Positions 1-9,795 of a stretch of 64,000 nt of DNA are shown here, in pieces. The first letter of the stretch is position 1; each line of letters begins with the position of its first letter. The notes beneath the pieces are model-generated. The model was not told where the DNA came from, searched no databases, and saw only the letters and a list, made by a program, of their open reading frames with translations. The translations under genes and the position numbers were made by a program. The stretch comes from Closterium sp. Naga37s-1 (lineage: Eukaryota > Streptophyta > Zygnematophyceae > Desmidiales > Closteriaceae), in assembly GCA_947471745.1 (NCBI GenBank), contig CANJKZ010000431.1, forward strand, positions 868,001 through 932,000, written 5' to 3'.

Positions 1-619
1 TTTCAAATTTCAAAAGTTTTTGAACTCTTCCTTTCAAATGTATACCGCAGCTTTAATGGAATTGAGTTCGAAAATATTCGACCTCTGAGCGAAGAGATAT
101 TAGATAAGGCGAAGACTACTAGTCCGTTATGCCAGTCAAGGAAGGACTCATTGGTGGTGGGAGATAGCAAGTGAAGGTTCTACGTTTTGGGCGCGAATGT
201 TGGGAGGGATGGAAGAGAGGCGAGAGGAACAACGGGAGCAGCGATGTGAGGAGCAATTGAAGGAAGACCGTGGATGAGCATTGAGCAACTACGAGGGAAT
301 GATGTGAGTGAGGGAAGGAAGGACTTGGGGAGCAGTGGGGTGAGGTGGGAAGAGATGTGTCAAGTGCAGCACAACAATGGGCTTCGGGGAAACTCGAATC
401 GCCTCGATTTTGTCGTTCCCGCCAAATCTATTGTTGACCAAATTTGAGTGCGCCCAAGTTTCCAGCAACGGCTACCTTCAGCTTAGTAGGCGAGCATTCC
501 AGAACATTTATCTGTTTCACCTACCTATTTATGGAACTTCTTACGGTAATTGAGCCTAAATAGCAACAAGGACGCAGTAAACCGTGAAATTTGCTCAGAC
601 GTTTCTACGACGGAACTCG
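1..619. other. Unassigned non-coding sequence
   Basis: I see no open frame of useful length, no RNA gene and no repeat shared with the rest of the window. The stretch is AT-richer than the element-filled DNA to its right. It may be host intergenic DNA or an old element beyond recognition. Confidence 0.4.
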
Positions 620-811
620 GGTGGTAAAAATCTATATATATTCATATGCTAGTGTATAGCCAATTGATTCCTCAAGCACCTTTCCATCTCCCTTCCTCTT
701 GTGTGCAAAACTTTATCATGCCCCTTCTAATAAAGCCCTTTCTACTTGCTCAACTTATCACATCTCCTAGCTCCTCCTAAGTTCCCTTCTTAATATGGTT
801 TCAGAGCAGGT
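620..811 (+). mobile_element. 3' part of a 5' LTR with primer-binding site (remnant)
   Basis: A TATA-like run (tatatatattcatat) near 634 is followed by CT-rich sequence and then, at 796-807, tggtttcagagc. This is the initiator-Met primer-binding site used by the copia elements in this window. The end of the LTR is therefore at about 795. No coding region or partner LTR follows, so this is the stump of an old plus-strand LTR element. Family assignment beyond LTR retrotransposon is not possible. Confidence 0.5.
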
Positions 812-908
812 AAAACATTCATGCCCTGATTCTCTCGTGGTGTCTACTCGTCACATATACCCTGCTCGTCGTACGTGCCCCGCTCCATCGCATACCATCT
901 TCGTCGCT

Positions 909-1047
909 GTCAGAATCCCAACCACTAGACCACTGGGATAAAAAGGCTTGTTCCAAATGCGGGTCAGTGCGCCCAAACCCCCTCCAAGCTAACATGCATG
1001 TTAATCCCTAGGATCAATCGAGGATCCTCAGTGCCGGTCTACTGACA
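909..1047 (-). repeat. Partial SINE-like repeat, copy 1
   Basis: This block matches 1145-1297 in the same orientation, including the shared stretches ggcttgttccaaatgcgg and gatctactgaca with variants. On the minus strand it ends with a tRNA-Glu-like start containing an A-box-like segment (927-940). No B box follows, so only part of the repeat unit is present. Confidence 0.5.
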
Positions 1048-1297
1048 CCCCCCCACACACTGGGAGGCCCAGGGCACTTACAGCGCCTTCGGCAGCTTGT
1101 GCACATATGGGAATTCGAACTCGAGACATTTGCTCTGATACCATGTCAGAATCACAACCACTGTACCACTGAGATAAAAGGGCTTGTTCCAAATGCGGTT
1201 CAGTACGCCCAACAACCCCCCCCCCCCCCCCCCTAGACTAACATGTCTGTACCCCCCCTAGGATAAATCAGGAATCCACAGTGCCGATCTACTGACA
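1048..1297 (-). repeat. tRNA-derived SINE-like repeat, copy 2
   Basis: On the minus strand a polymerase III A-box-like segment (tatctcagtggtac, 1163-1176) is followed about 50 nt later by a B-box-like segment (gagttcgaattcc, 1110-1122), the spacing expected of a tRNA head. The unit upstream of the A box repeats 909-1047. A poly-C tract (about 1207-1224) lies inside. This is best read as a tRNA-derived SINE in tandem with a partial copy; a decayed tRNA gene is the alternative. A segment just after the A box (atggtatcagagc on the minus strand) resembles an LTR primer-binding site, so a composite origin is also possible. Confidence 0.5.
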
Positions 1298-1464
1298 GTC
1301 GTGGCCCTATCGCACCTCTCGTCGTGCCCCAGCCGCGGCCCTGTCGCGCCGTATTCGCGGCCCTACCGCACATAGCACAGTGGTGGGGGGAGAAACGGGG
1401 GGTCGGTCCTAAGCCTGCAGCGCCAGCCGCCGCTCAGCTTGCCGCGCCCTACTGCGATGGCTGA
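1298..1464. other. GC-rich non-coding stretch
   Basis: The sequence contains several gtcgcggccct-like words that resemble the leader repeats of the copia elements elsewhere in the window, but there is no open frame and no LTR boundary. It ends at the target duplication of the B1 LTR. A short segment at about 1411-1455 is similar to about 9745-9790. Confidence 0.35.
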
Positions 1465-1553
1465 CGCCTGTAGGAAAACCGTCCGCTTTAAAACGTCATC
1501 GTGAACTCAGTACTTGATGAAAATATTATTGTGAGCTATTTCTGGATACGTCT

Positions 1554-1696
1554 TGTTGGAAACAGCAGTTGAAAGTTAGAAACAAGAAAGGGATGTTTCA
1601 CTAGCAAGCAGTTGAGTACATATAGCAAACCCTAAATTGGGCTTTACTCACTATTGAGTACCCCACTGCAGGCTAGACAAATATAACATTCTGACA
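1554..1696 (-). mobile_element. Solo LTR of family C inside B1
   Basis: This 143-bp segment, read on the minus strand, runs from tgtcagaatg to ccaaca and is about 80% similar to the 144-bp LTRs at 59063-59206 and 60713-60856. A duplicated acgtct flanks it at 1548-1553 and 1697-1702, consistent with a 5-bp target duplication plus one chance base. There is no internal region, so recombination between the two LTRs has removed the rest. The divergence from family C shows it is much older than the intact copy at 59063. Confidence 0.8.
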
Positions 1697-2038
1697 ACGT
1701 CTCTGAGTGACGAATCAATAGCAACAAAGAACGCCAAGAACACCCAAGTAATGAGAGCGAAATCGTCGATTATATGGGGCTGGGTACACAATTCCTTAGA
1801 AGGTACAATTCTAAATGACGAGTGAGTTTTTATACTCCATAAGATAGAAATCAAGAAACTCCCTATAATCAAACTGTCAAACTATAGAACGAAAATAATT
1901 GGGTTGAACAGAAGTTGGATACAAGTACTAACCCTAATTGGGTTGTACCCTTTATGGGCTACCCCACTATAGCCTACACAACATAAGTGCTATAATAGTT
2001 TTGACACACCCCCATAGGCAAAGTGGGGGAGAACAAGT

Positions 2039-2130
2039 GGTCACAAGACCAGTCAAGAAAAGCAAAGCAAGCTCAGGGTGGATCACGAAGTCACCACACA
2101 TTCCGAGCACAAGCAAATGGCCACAAGGCC
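2039..2130 (-). other. Conserved 3' untranslated RNA module of A1
   Basis: Between the end of pol and the 3' LTR lies the three-part module also seen in E, H, I and, in part, C. On the minus strand it is a GGCC-TTGT-GGCC hairpin (2119-2130), a 41-nt box (2069-2109) whose ends gctcgg and ctgagc can pair with one G-U wobble, and a GGTC-TTGT-GACC hairpin (2039-2050). The role is unknown; packaging, dimerisation or reverse-transcription control are guesses. Confidence 0.65.
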
Positions 2131-2232
2131 AGTTCACATGCAGAGTTATACAAAAGAGAACAAACAGTACAGTGATCAAAACCTAGCAAGATTAAGCATG
2201 CAAGAATATATATAGATCACAGTACAACAGAG

Positions 2233-5200
2233 TCACGCAGTGAGCAAGTGAGGCAAAGTAGGCACAAGGCCTAAAACAGTAGAGAAACGTTGATGATCAC
2301 CAGACTGAAGTGCCTTGGTGAATATATCAGCAGTGTTGGCCCGAGTGGCCACGTAAGCAAGACGAAGCTGACCACGCTGCTTCAACTCAAGAGCAAGGAA
2401 GTACCGCAGAGCGATGTGCTTTGTTCTGTGCTCCAGTCTGTGCTCCTGACACAAGGCAATCATGGTCTTGTTGTCTACGTACAAAACTGGAGAAGAACGA
2501 GGCTTCTCTCCCAAGTCGGTCAGCAGGTAGGTGAGCCAGCGTAACTCCTGTGCAGCCATGGCCCCTGCGTAGATCTCAGCCTCACAACTGGAACTGAGAA
2601 TCGAAGACAAGCGGGTAGACCGCCAAGAAACAGAGCCGGAACCGAGGCTGAAGGTGTAACCCTGTGACAACCGCTGCGTAGCCAATTCGTCAACCCAAGA
2701 AGCGCCAGCATGTCCAGTGAGGACAACTGGACCTCGTCCTCCAAGCAAAAGCCCCATGCCCAAAGAACTGCACAAGTAGCGCAACACCCTCTTAGCGGCC
2801 TCCCAGTGCTCTGGTCGGTGTCTCCCGGGCGCAACGTAGCATGCCAGGATGCTAAGAGGGTAGGCAAGGTCAGGTCGAGTGCAGGTCATCAGGTACATGA
2901 GGTAGCCCACAAGCTCTGGATACAGGCCACTCGGCTCTACGGACTCGTCCAAAGGTGGAGCTAAGAGCGAGTGACCGGTAGGCAGAGGAGTGGACTTTGG
3001 CGAGGAGTACCGGAAGCCGAAGCGCTGAAGGACCTGGTGCACCATGTGTGACTGAGTCAGGGTGATGGTGTGCCGTGCTCTGTCCCGAGTGATCTGCAAG
3101 CCAAGATAGCTGCACATCTCACCCAGGTCAGTGCAGGTGTGTCTCTTATGCAGCTCCGACTTCACAAGGGCCAGTGCCTCAGTGTCAGCAATGGCAAAGA
3201 CCAAGTCGTCGACGTGCACGAGGATGTAGAGCGGTGGTAGCGAAGTGTCGGTGCGTAGAAACAGCGACGGGTCAGCAGTCGAAGGAGCAAACCCAAGAGC
3301 CGCAAGTGTCGACCTCAGTGTCTCGTGCAAGTGGCGAGGCGCCTAACGGAGACCGTAGACTGGCCGCCGGAGGCTCCACTGGGTACCTGCAGGAAACGAC
3401 CCAGTGAAGTCAAGTGGGCGGCGTAGCCAGATCTCCTCGTTAAAGCTGCCCTGCAAGAAAGCTGTGTTGAAGTCAAGAGAGTGCAACTCGTAGTCATGCT
3501 GAGCTGCGACGTGCAGCAACACCCAAAGAGTGGTCATCTTCGGGGTAGGGGAGAAGGTATGGAAGAAGTCAACTCCCTCTCGCTGACTGGAGCCTCGTGA
3601 AACGTAATGAGCCTTGAAGACAGGCGGACAACCCGCCGGCCGCTTCACCCTGAAAATCCACATGCCATCGACTATGTTCACCCCAGAAGGAGGAACTGCG
3701 TCGACGTAGGTGCCTATGGACTTCCAGGATGCCATCTCTGCGTCCATGGCTATCTGCCACCTAGAGGAGTAGGGACCCGTAATCGCCTCTGCGTAAGAGC
3801 GCGGGGTCGGGATGTCTGGTGCATCCGGGTCTCCCTCAGGGGCAAGCAGCATGGCAACGAGATGAGGTACAGCAGCTGCAAGACACTCAAAGTCCTCCTG
3901 CCTGTCCTCAAGGACGTCCGTGCCAAGAGCACACTCACCCCCGACGGACGGAGGACAGTCAGACTGCGACTCAGCAACAAGACTAGTGGCGTAGTCGAGG
4001 CGACAGGCGACAGCAAAGTCAACAAGCTCAGCAACTAGGGCAGATGCAGAAGTGGACTCAAAGGAAGGGTCAATGACAACAGTGGCGAGAAGACGAGACA
4101 CAACGGGACTGATAGCACGAGCTAGGTCAGACTCAGGGTCAGGAACGGCAGGAAGAGAGGACTCAGGAGGAGGCGGCACAGGAAATCGCAGTGGAACAGA
4201 GGAAGGACGAAGTGCCATAACGTGAGTGCCGGGGACAGGAGGAGGACGCGGACGAGGAACCCGACGACCAGTGCGAACAACGCAAACAGCCGAGGCACGA
4301 AAAGACTCAGGCTCACAACGCTCTGTAAAAGAGTATGTCTGCTCAGCATAAGGAGAAGGAGCAGGCAATGGGGAGTCTGGCTGTAACTGTGGCTGCGACT
4401 GGCGAGGCGGTGGACTCAGTAATCTAGGAGGAAGGCCAATAGAAGACAGGAGACTAAGAACCTTGCAAAGGACCGAGTCAGGTGGCAGCAGGGACGACGG
4501 TGGCGGCGGAACAAAAAACAGGCACCGCTGCACAGTGCCTCCAGCACCAGTACCGACAGACGCAGCACCTCCAGCTCCAGGGTCAACAGCTCCAGCGCCT
4601 CCAGCTCCAGCGCCCCCAGCGCCAGTGCCTCCAGCTCCAACGCCTCTAACACAAGGGTCTCCAGCTCCAGCTCCTCCAGCTCCAGCGTTGCCAGCACCAA
4701 TGCCTCCAGCTCCAGTGCCTCCAGCTCTAGCGCCTCCAGCACCAGGGTCTCCAGCTCCAGCTCCTCCAGCTTCAGCGCCCCCAACACCACCAGCCCTGGC
4801 AGCTCCAGTACCCCTAGTACGAGCACCTCCAGGACCAGCAGCTCCAGCACCTCCGGTACCTCCAACTCCAGCAGGAACTCCAGCACCTCCAAGACTAGTA
4901 GCTCCAGCACCTCCAGCTCCAGCACCTCCAGCGGCAAAGCCTCCAACTCCGGCAGCTCCACTCCGAAGGCATGTGCGCTGAGCAAACCACTCGCGCAGCT
5001 GCTGCGGGGAGAGAAGCTCCGACCGAGGAGACAGTCGTGGCGAGGCACCCGCAGGACCTCCAAAAGAAGCATTGCCCCTAGGCTCATCACCCCCAGACTC
5101 CGCACCCTCAGACTTAGCACCCCCAGGCTCCGCACCCTCAGGCTCCGCACTCGCAGGCTCAGCACCCCCAGGCTCCGTACTCGCAGGCCCAGCACCCCCA

Positions 5201-8159
5201 GACGCAGCACCCCCAGACGCAGTACCTCTAGCAGCACCTGAGTCTACAGTATCCTCGACAGGCACAGTCCCGGGGAGTGGGTCTACCTGAGACAAACCTG
5301 AGGGAGCAGGACCCTGAGGGGGGAGGGGGTCTACCGGAGGGGGACCTGGAGCAAGAAAGAGCGACGGGGGTGGGAGAGGGGCAGAGCGGTAGGGGAACAG
5401 ATGGTAAAAGGGAACCGACTCGTCAAACGTGACGTCCTGAGAGGGGAGGACACGGCGCGAGGTGGGGTGGTAAAACTGCCAGCCACGCGCGTCAGGGGGG
5501 AAGCCAAGGAATACGCAGGGAATAGCGCGGGAGGAGAGCTTGTCCGCGGACGTATCGAGAACAAAGGCACGAGAACCCCATACCCGGAACACCGACGCAT
5601 CGCCAACCTTCCCCATCCAACACAGTGTAGGCGAGGTCGTAGGCAAGGAGACACGGGGCCAGAGGTTGAGCTGATGCGCAGCGTACCGGACCACAAACGG
5701 CTACAGAAAATGGGGAGCAGCCGCATGGATCATGGAGGTACAAGCGACCTCCATGACTAAGCCAATGCGGCGCTCAGCAATCCCATTTTGCTGCAGGGAG
5801 GCCGGAAGCGTGAGCGACTGGAGGATGCCCTCCCCACGGCAAAAGTCCCGCAAGAGGTCGGAGGAGAACTCACCACCTCTGTCAGAGTGCAGACGCAGGA
5901 TAGGAAGGTCCTCGCGGAACCGCTTGCGGAGCTGGAGACGGACTGCGCGGATCCAAGGGTTCAAGACATCAGGGACCTCACCCTTGCTGCGCAAGGGGAA
6001 GACTGTGGTGTAACGTGTGTAGTCGTCAACAACCAGCTGAAAGTAGCGCTCACGGTCTTGTCCATTGACGCGGGCTGGGCCCCACACGTCCATGTGGAGA
6101 GTCTGCAGGGGAGCAGTTGTCGAGGGAAATGAGGAGGAGTGAGGAGTGGCGCACTGCCGCCCCTCAACGCAAGGAAGGCAGGGCGGGGCAGGCGAGGGCG
6201 GGAGGGGAGGTAGAGACCTTGGAAGACCAGAAACAAGGAGGCCGGAGTGCATGCCACGAAGGCGTGGCAGGGATGGGTGACCAAGGCGATGGTGCCACAG
6301 GAGAGTCTGGTGCGACAGGAGGCGACACGAGCAGGGGGGTGCTACCGGACCTGACGCGGACGCATGGACAGACGCAGCTACCTGAGGAGGCTCGGTAGCC
6401 AGTGTGTACGGACTCGACCCAGGCCGACGGGTGAACGTGGCCAGGTGAGGGCCCGTCCGTGTACACATGCAGATCGACACACGCTGACCCCCAGAAGTGG
6501 TGGTAGTGACCATCGCATCCTGGAGGGCAGTGGTACTCACCAAGTTTGTAGAGAACGAGGGGAGGTGAAGACCTGACAGTGAGCCAGACGGAACCGCCAT
6601 ACACGGGAGAACAGTGGAAGAATGGGCAAGAACTGGCCCCCCTAAGGGGCTAGTTATCCCGACCGGTACAGGTGCAGAGAGAGGAGTGAGGGTGGTACTG
6701 TCGTGAAAGAAACAGCGGGAAGCACCGGAGTCAAGTGTAAAGGTGTGCAAGGCCTCAGCAGGCACAGTACCTGAGAGAGCAGACTCACTAGCACCTAGAG
6801 CAGCAGCCTCTATACCTGGGTCGGGCGGCACACACAGGTAACAGTCACCCTCAGCACTAACAGACAAGGCATACATTGCAGCAAGGATAGCATCATAGTC
6901 AAGAGCAAAGATATCAACTCCAGACCTAAGCAGCTCTGCCCAGCGGGGGCGCTCGGCCTCGTCACCAAACTCTGCGCGCCAAGCGTCGTGTAGGTGGGAG
7001 AAGCAGCGGTGCTGAGAGTGAGGCTTCCTGCATGTCTGACCAGCATGGTCAACCGTGCGAATGACATACGGGCAGCGAACACTACCCCCAGACGCCCCAT
7101 GCTGAACAAACCACTCGCGAAGCTGCAGGGGAGAAGGGGTCTCGCTCCGACGCAACTGCTGCTACCTCTGGCCAGCGCCAGAATCTCCCCTCTGAACAGC
7201 TCCAACCCGACTGCCACCAGTCCCACTGCCACCACTGCCGCCACTACCGCCACCCCCACCGCTGCCATCACTGCCGCCACCAAAGCCCCCACTCCCGCCA
7301 CCACTCCCACCGCTGCCACCACCTCCACTGCCGCCCCCACCACCACCCCCGCTGCAACCGCCACCACTCCTGCCACCCTTGCCCTTGTTGGTGCGGCGCT
7401 TCCCACTAATAGCAGAAGCAGCCCCGACATCCTCAGCACCAAGGATGTCAACAGCAGCAGCAGAGGCGTAGGAGGGGGCAAGGGGGGAGGGGGAACACCC
7501 CTCAAAGAAGGGCGTGCAAGGAGTGCCACGAGCGGCACCTACAGCGACTACGCTAGTCTCAGCTGCAAGGAGGTGCTGCTCGAGCAGGTCGACAGTGAGG
7601 TATGTGGGGTCAAGTGCGAGAAAGTGGTCCCTGACAGCGCGAAGAGAGTCTGGGAGGCGGGTGACTATGAAGTAGAGAGTGATGTACATCGGGGGCGGGT
7701 TCCTGTCAAGGAACTCTGCTGGGAGGGCAGCGCGGTAGCGAGCGTCGCTAGTGCGAAGGTGGGTAACGAGGTCCTCTACTGAGGCAAAGGCGGACAGCTC
7801 GGGAACAAGTAGGGCAGTATAAGACGGCCTAGAGCAGCTGTGGCAGGGGAGGAGTAACGGGCGACTACAGCGTTGTACAGTGCTTTAGCAGTCTTGTGCT
7901 ATCCAAAGTGAGCGCGTTCGGCTAACGGCAGGTGGTTGCGAACGGCTAAGTGAGTAGCAGTGTCACGGGTAAGCCACTGTGAGTGAGTCGCACTGTCAGC
8001 TGTGGCGGGAGGGGCGAGAGAGGCTCCAGATGTGTGGTCAAACAACGAAACGTTGTCTCTAGAATCACTCAGTAGGTACAGCTGTAAGTTGTCGAGCCAC
8101 GTATCGAACTGGATCGGACAGCCCTCATGATCGAAGGTGAGTACACTGAGAGAATCCAC
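2233..8159 (-). pseudogene. A1 gag-pol coding region (copia), degraded
   Basis: On the minus strand gag begins near 8159 with MDSLSVLTFD, the same start as in E, H and I. It is followed by a Gly-rich gag tail (about 7200-7370), a zinc knuckle of the form C-x13-C-x3-H-x4-C (about 7000-7080), an aspartic protease motif TLDSGAS (about 6730), a GAG-pre-integrase HHRLGHPSL motif (about 6280) and integrase blocks LHMDVWGP, LHSDRGGEF and QQNGIAERR (about 5780-6110). A Gly/Ala/Pro-rich linker (about 4500-5200) precedes reverse transcriptase (about 2950-3800) and RNase H (about 2290-2710). The order protease-integrase-RT-RNase H is that of Ty1/copia. About five breaks interrupt the frame, so it cannot make a whole polyprotein. 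Confidence 0.85.
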
Positions 8160-8162
8160 AAC

Positions 8163-9180
8163 GGGCAGAGCAGGGTGGCGCGCGACCAGCAGAGTAGCAC
8201 GCAGGCAGGGCGGAGCGCGAGCACTAGGGAAGTGCGCAGGGCAAGGCAGGGCGGCGCACGGCTAGGGCGGCCAGTAGGGTGGCGCACAGCATGGGGGGCT
8301 GCAGGGGCGGGCAGTAGCCGAGCGGCGCAAGCAGCAAGGCGGGCACGCGGGCTGCAGGGGGGGGGGGGTGGGGGTGGCGGGCAGGCTGCAAAAGCGCGGC
8401 GAGTGGGATGCCAGAGGGCGGCGCGTGGGCTGCCAGAGGGCGGCGAGCGGGCTGCAAGGGGTGGCGAGTGGCCCGCAAGGGGCGGCGAGCGGGCTGCAAG
8501 GGGCGGCGAGCGGGCCGCAATTGGGCGGGGAGCGAGCGGCCCGCAAGGGGCGGCGAGCGGGCTGCAAGGGGCGGCGAGCGGGCCGCATTGGGCAGCGAGC
8601 AGGCTGCAGGGGCGGCGAGCGGGCCGCAGGTGAGCGGCGAGCGGGCTGCAGGGGCGGCGAGCGGGCCGCAAGCGCGCGGTGAGCGGGCTGCAAGGGGCGG
8701 CGCGCAGGCTGCAAGAGGGCGGCTTGCGGGCTGCAAGGGGCGGTGAGCGGGCCGCAAGCGGGCGACGAGCAGGCTGCAGGGGTGGCGAGCGGGCCGCAGG
8801 CGAGCGGAGAGCGGGCTGCAGGGGCGGCGAGCGGGCCACAAGCAGGCGGCGAGCGGGCCGTAAGGGCGGCAAGCGGGCCGTAAAGGCAGCGAGCGGGCCG
8901 CAAGGGCGGCGAGCGGGCCGCAAGGGCGGCGAGCGGGCCGCAAGGGCGGCGAGCGGGCCGAAGGGCGGCGAGCGGGCGGCGAGCGGGCTGCAAGGGCGGC
9001 GCGCGGGCCGCAAGCGAGCGGCGAGCAGGCTGCAGGGGCGGCGCGCTGGCTGCTGGGGCGGCTCGCGGGCTGCTAAGGGCGGCGCGACGGGCTGCTAGGG
9101 GCGGCACAGCGCCCAGCAAGGCGGCGGGCGGTTAGGGCAGGGCTGCAGGGCAGCTAGTGGGGTAGCTCTGTGGTGGGCCC
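8163..9180 (-). repeat. GC-rich minisatellite in the A1 leader
   Basis: The untranslated leader between the primer-binding site and gag is an array of roughly 20-24-bp units built on ggcggcgagcgggccgcaag, with many variants and a few longer periods. Long apparent Ala/Pro/Arg-rich reading frames here on both strands are a by-product of the repeat. E, H, I and C have arrays in the same place built from different units. Confidence 0.75.
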
Positions 9181-9720
9181 TAAAAAAAAAAATTCGGTCC
9201 TAGGGAAGGACCTGCTCTGAAACCATGTCAAACTATAGAACGAGAATTATTGGATTGAACAGAAGTTGGGTACAACTACTAACCCTAGTTGGGTTTTACC
9301 TCTTATGGGCTACCCCACTATAGCCTACACAAAATAAGTATTATAACAGTTTTGACACGAACCGCATTTGTAACCCAGCCGCGTGCAATTTCGTAACCCA
9401 CCCCAATTGCAATTTTGACGCTGTAATTTCGGAAAAGGAGTTACGTCCCTCTCCGTCTTACCCTTCCGTCAATGCATACAAGTTGCAATTACAATTGCTA
9501 TGACCAATTGTATCACGCCACATGTTTGTGCTTTGGTTGGTTCTTTCCGCCCAACTTGTAAATAGCCCTCGTCAGTTTTGTTTTCTTGCTACCACCCAAG
9601 TGTAACTCTTGTTTTGAGTGCACCGTCACCCTCCGCCCAAACTCTCGCCACCCAACCCAACTTGGTAAGGTTGGAAGTGTGTGTAGTGGGGATCACTTGC
9701 CCCCCCACTTGACCCCAGCA

Positions 9721-9795
9721 ACGCCGTGGGGAGGAGGCTGGGCTTGTGGGCAATGAGCCTGTAGCGCCAGCCGCTGCCAACATGCCGCGCCTACC
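9721..9795. other. Short spacer between B1 and B2
   Basis: These 75 bp separate two B-family insertions. The segment agcctg(t/c)agcgccagccg also occurs at about 1411, left of B1. No gene is visible. Confidence 0.4.

Larger units (their letters stand above)
1875..9357 (-). mobile_element. Copia element A1, full length but degraded
   Basis: The LTRs are 132 bp: the 3' LTR at 1875-2006 and the 5' LTR at 9226-9357. They differ at about 13 sites (about 90% identical), the most diverged pair measured in this window. The primer-binding site, tggtttcagagc on the minus strand, abuts the 5' LTR (9214-9225), and a polypurine tract tatgggggtg abuts the 3' LTR. The imperfect target duplication is caaac (1870-1874) and cgaac (9358-9362). 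From the minus-strand 5' end the order is LTR, GC-rich repeat leader, gag, protease, integrase, reverse transcriptase, RNase H, structured 3' region, LTR. The coding region has about five breaks, so this is a fossil. It sits inside the B1 solo LTR. Confidence 0.9.
1470..9720 (-). mobile_element. Solo LTR of copia family B (B1), split by two later insertions
   Basis: The LTR pieces are 1470-1553, 1703-1874 and 9363-9720, about 610 bp in all, matching the 609-bp LTR at 12070-12678. The order and orientation are continuous once the inserted elements are set aside. A 5-bp target duplication acgcc lies at 1465-1469 and 9721-9725, directly at the outer ends, so this was a solo LTR before it was invaded. 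It must be older than both insertions: the small solo LTR at 1554-1696 and element A1 at 1875-9357. Confidence 0.8.

Noticed and set aside
1110-1176. Functional tRNA gene on the minus strand
   Set aside because: Box-like segments are present but no acceptor stem or anticodon arm can be drawn convincingly; SINE head is the better reading.
8069-9119. Several open frames of 240-315 codons rich in Ala, Pro and Arg on both strands
   Set aside because: They lie on the leader minisatellite of A1; open frames on several frames of a GC-rich repeat with few stop codons are expected without coding function.
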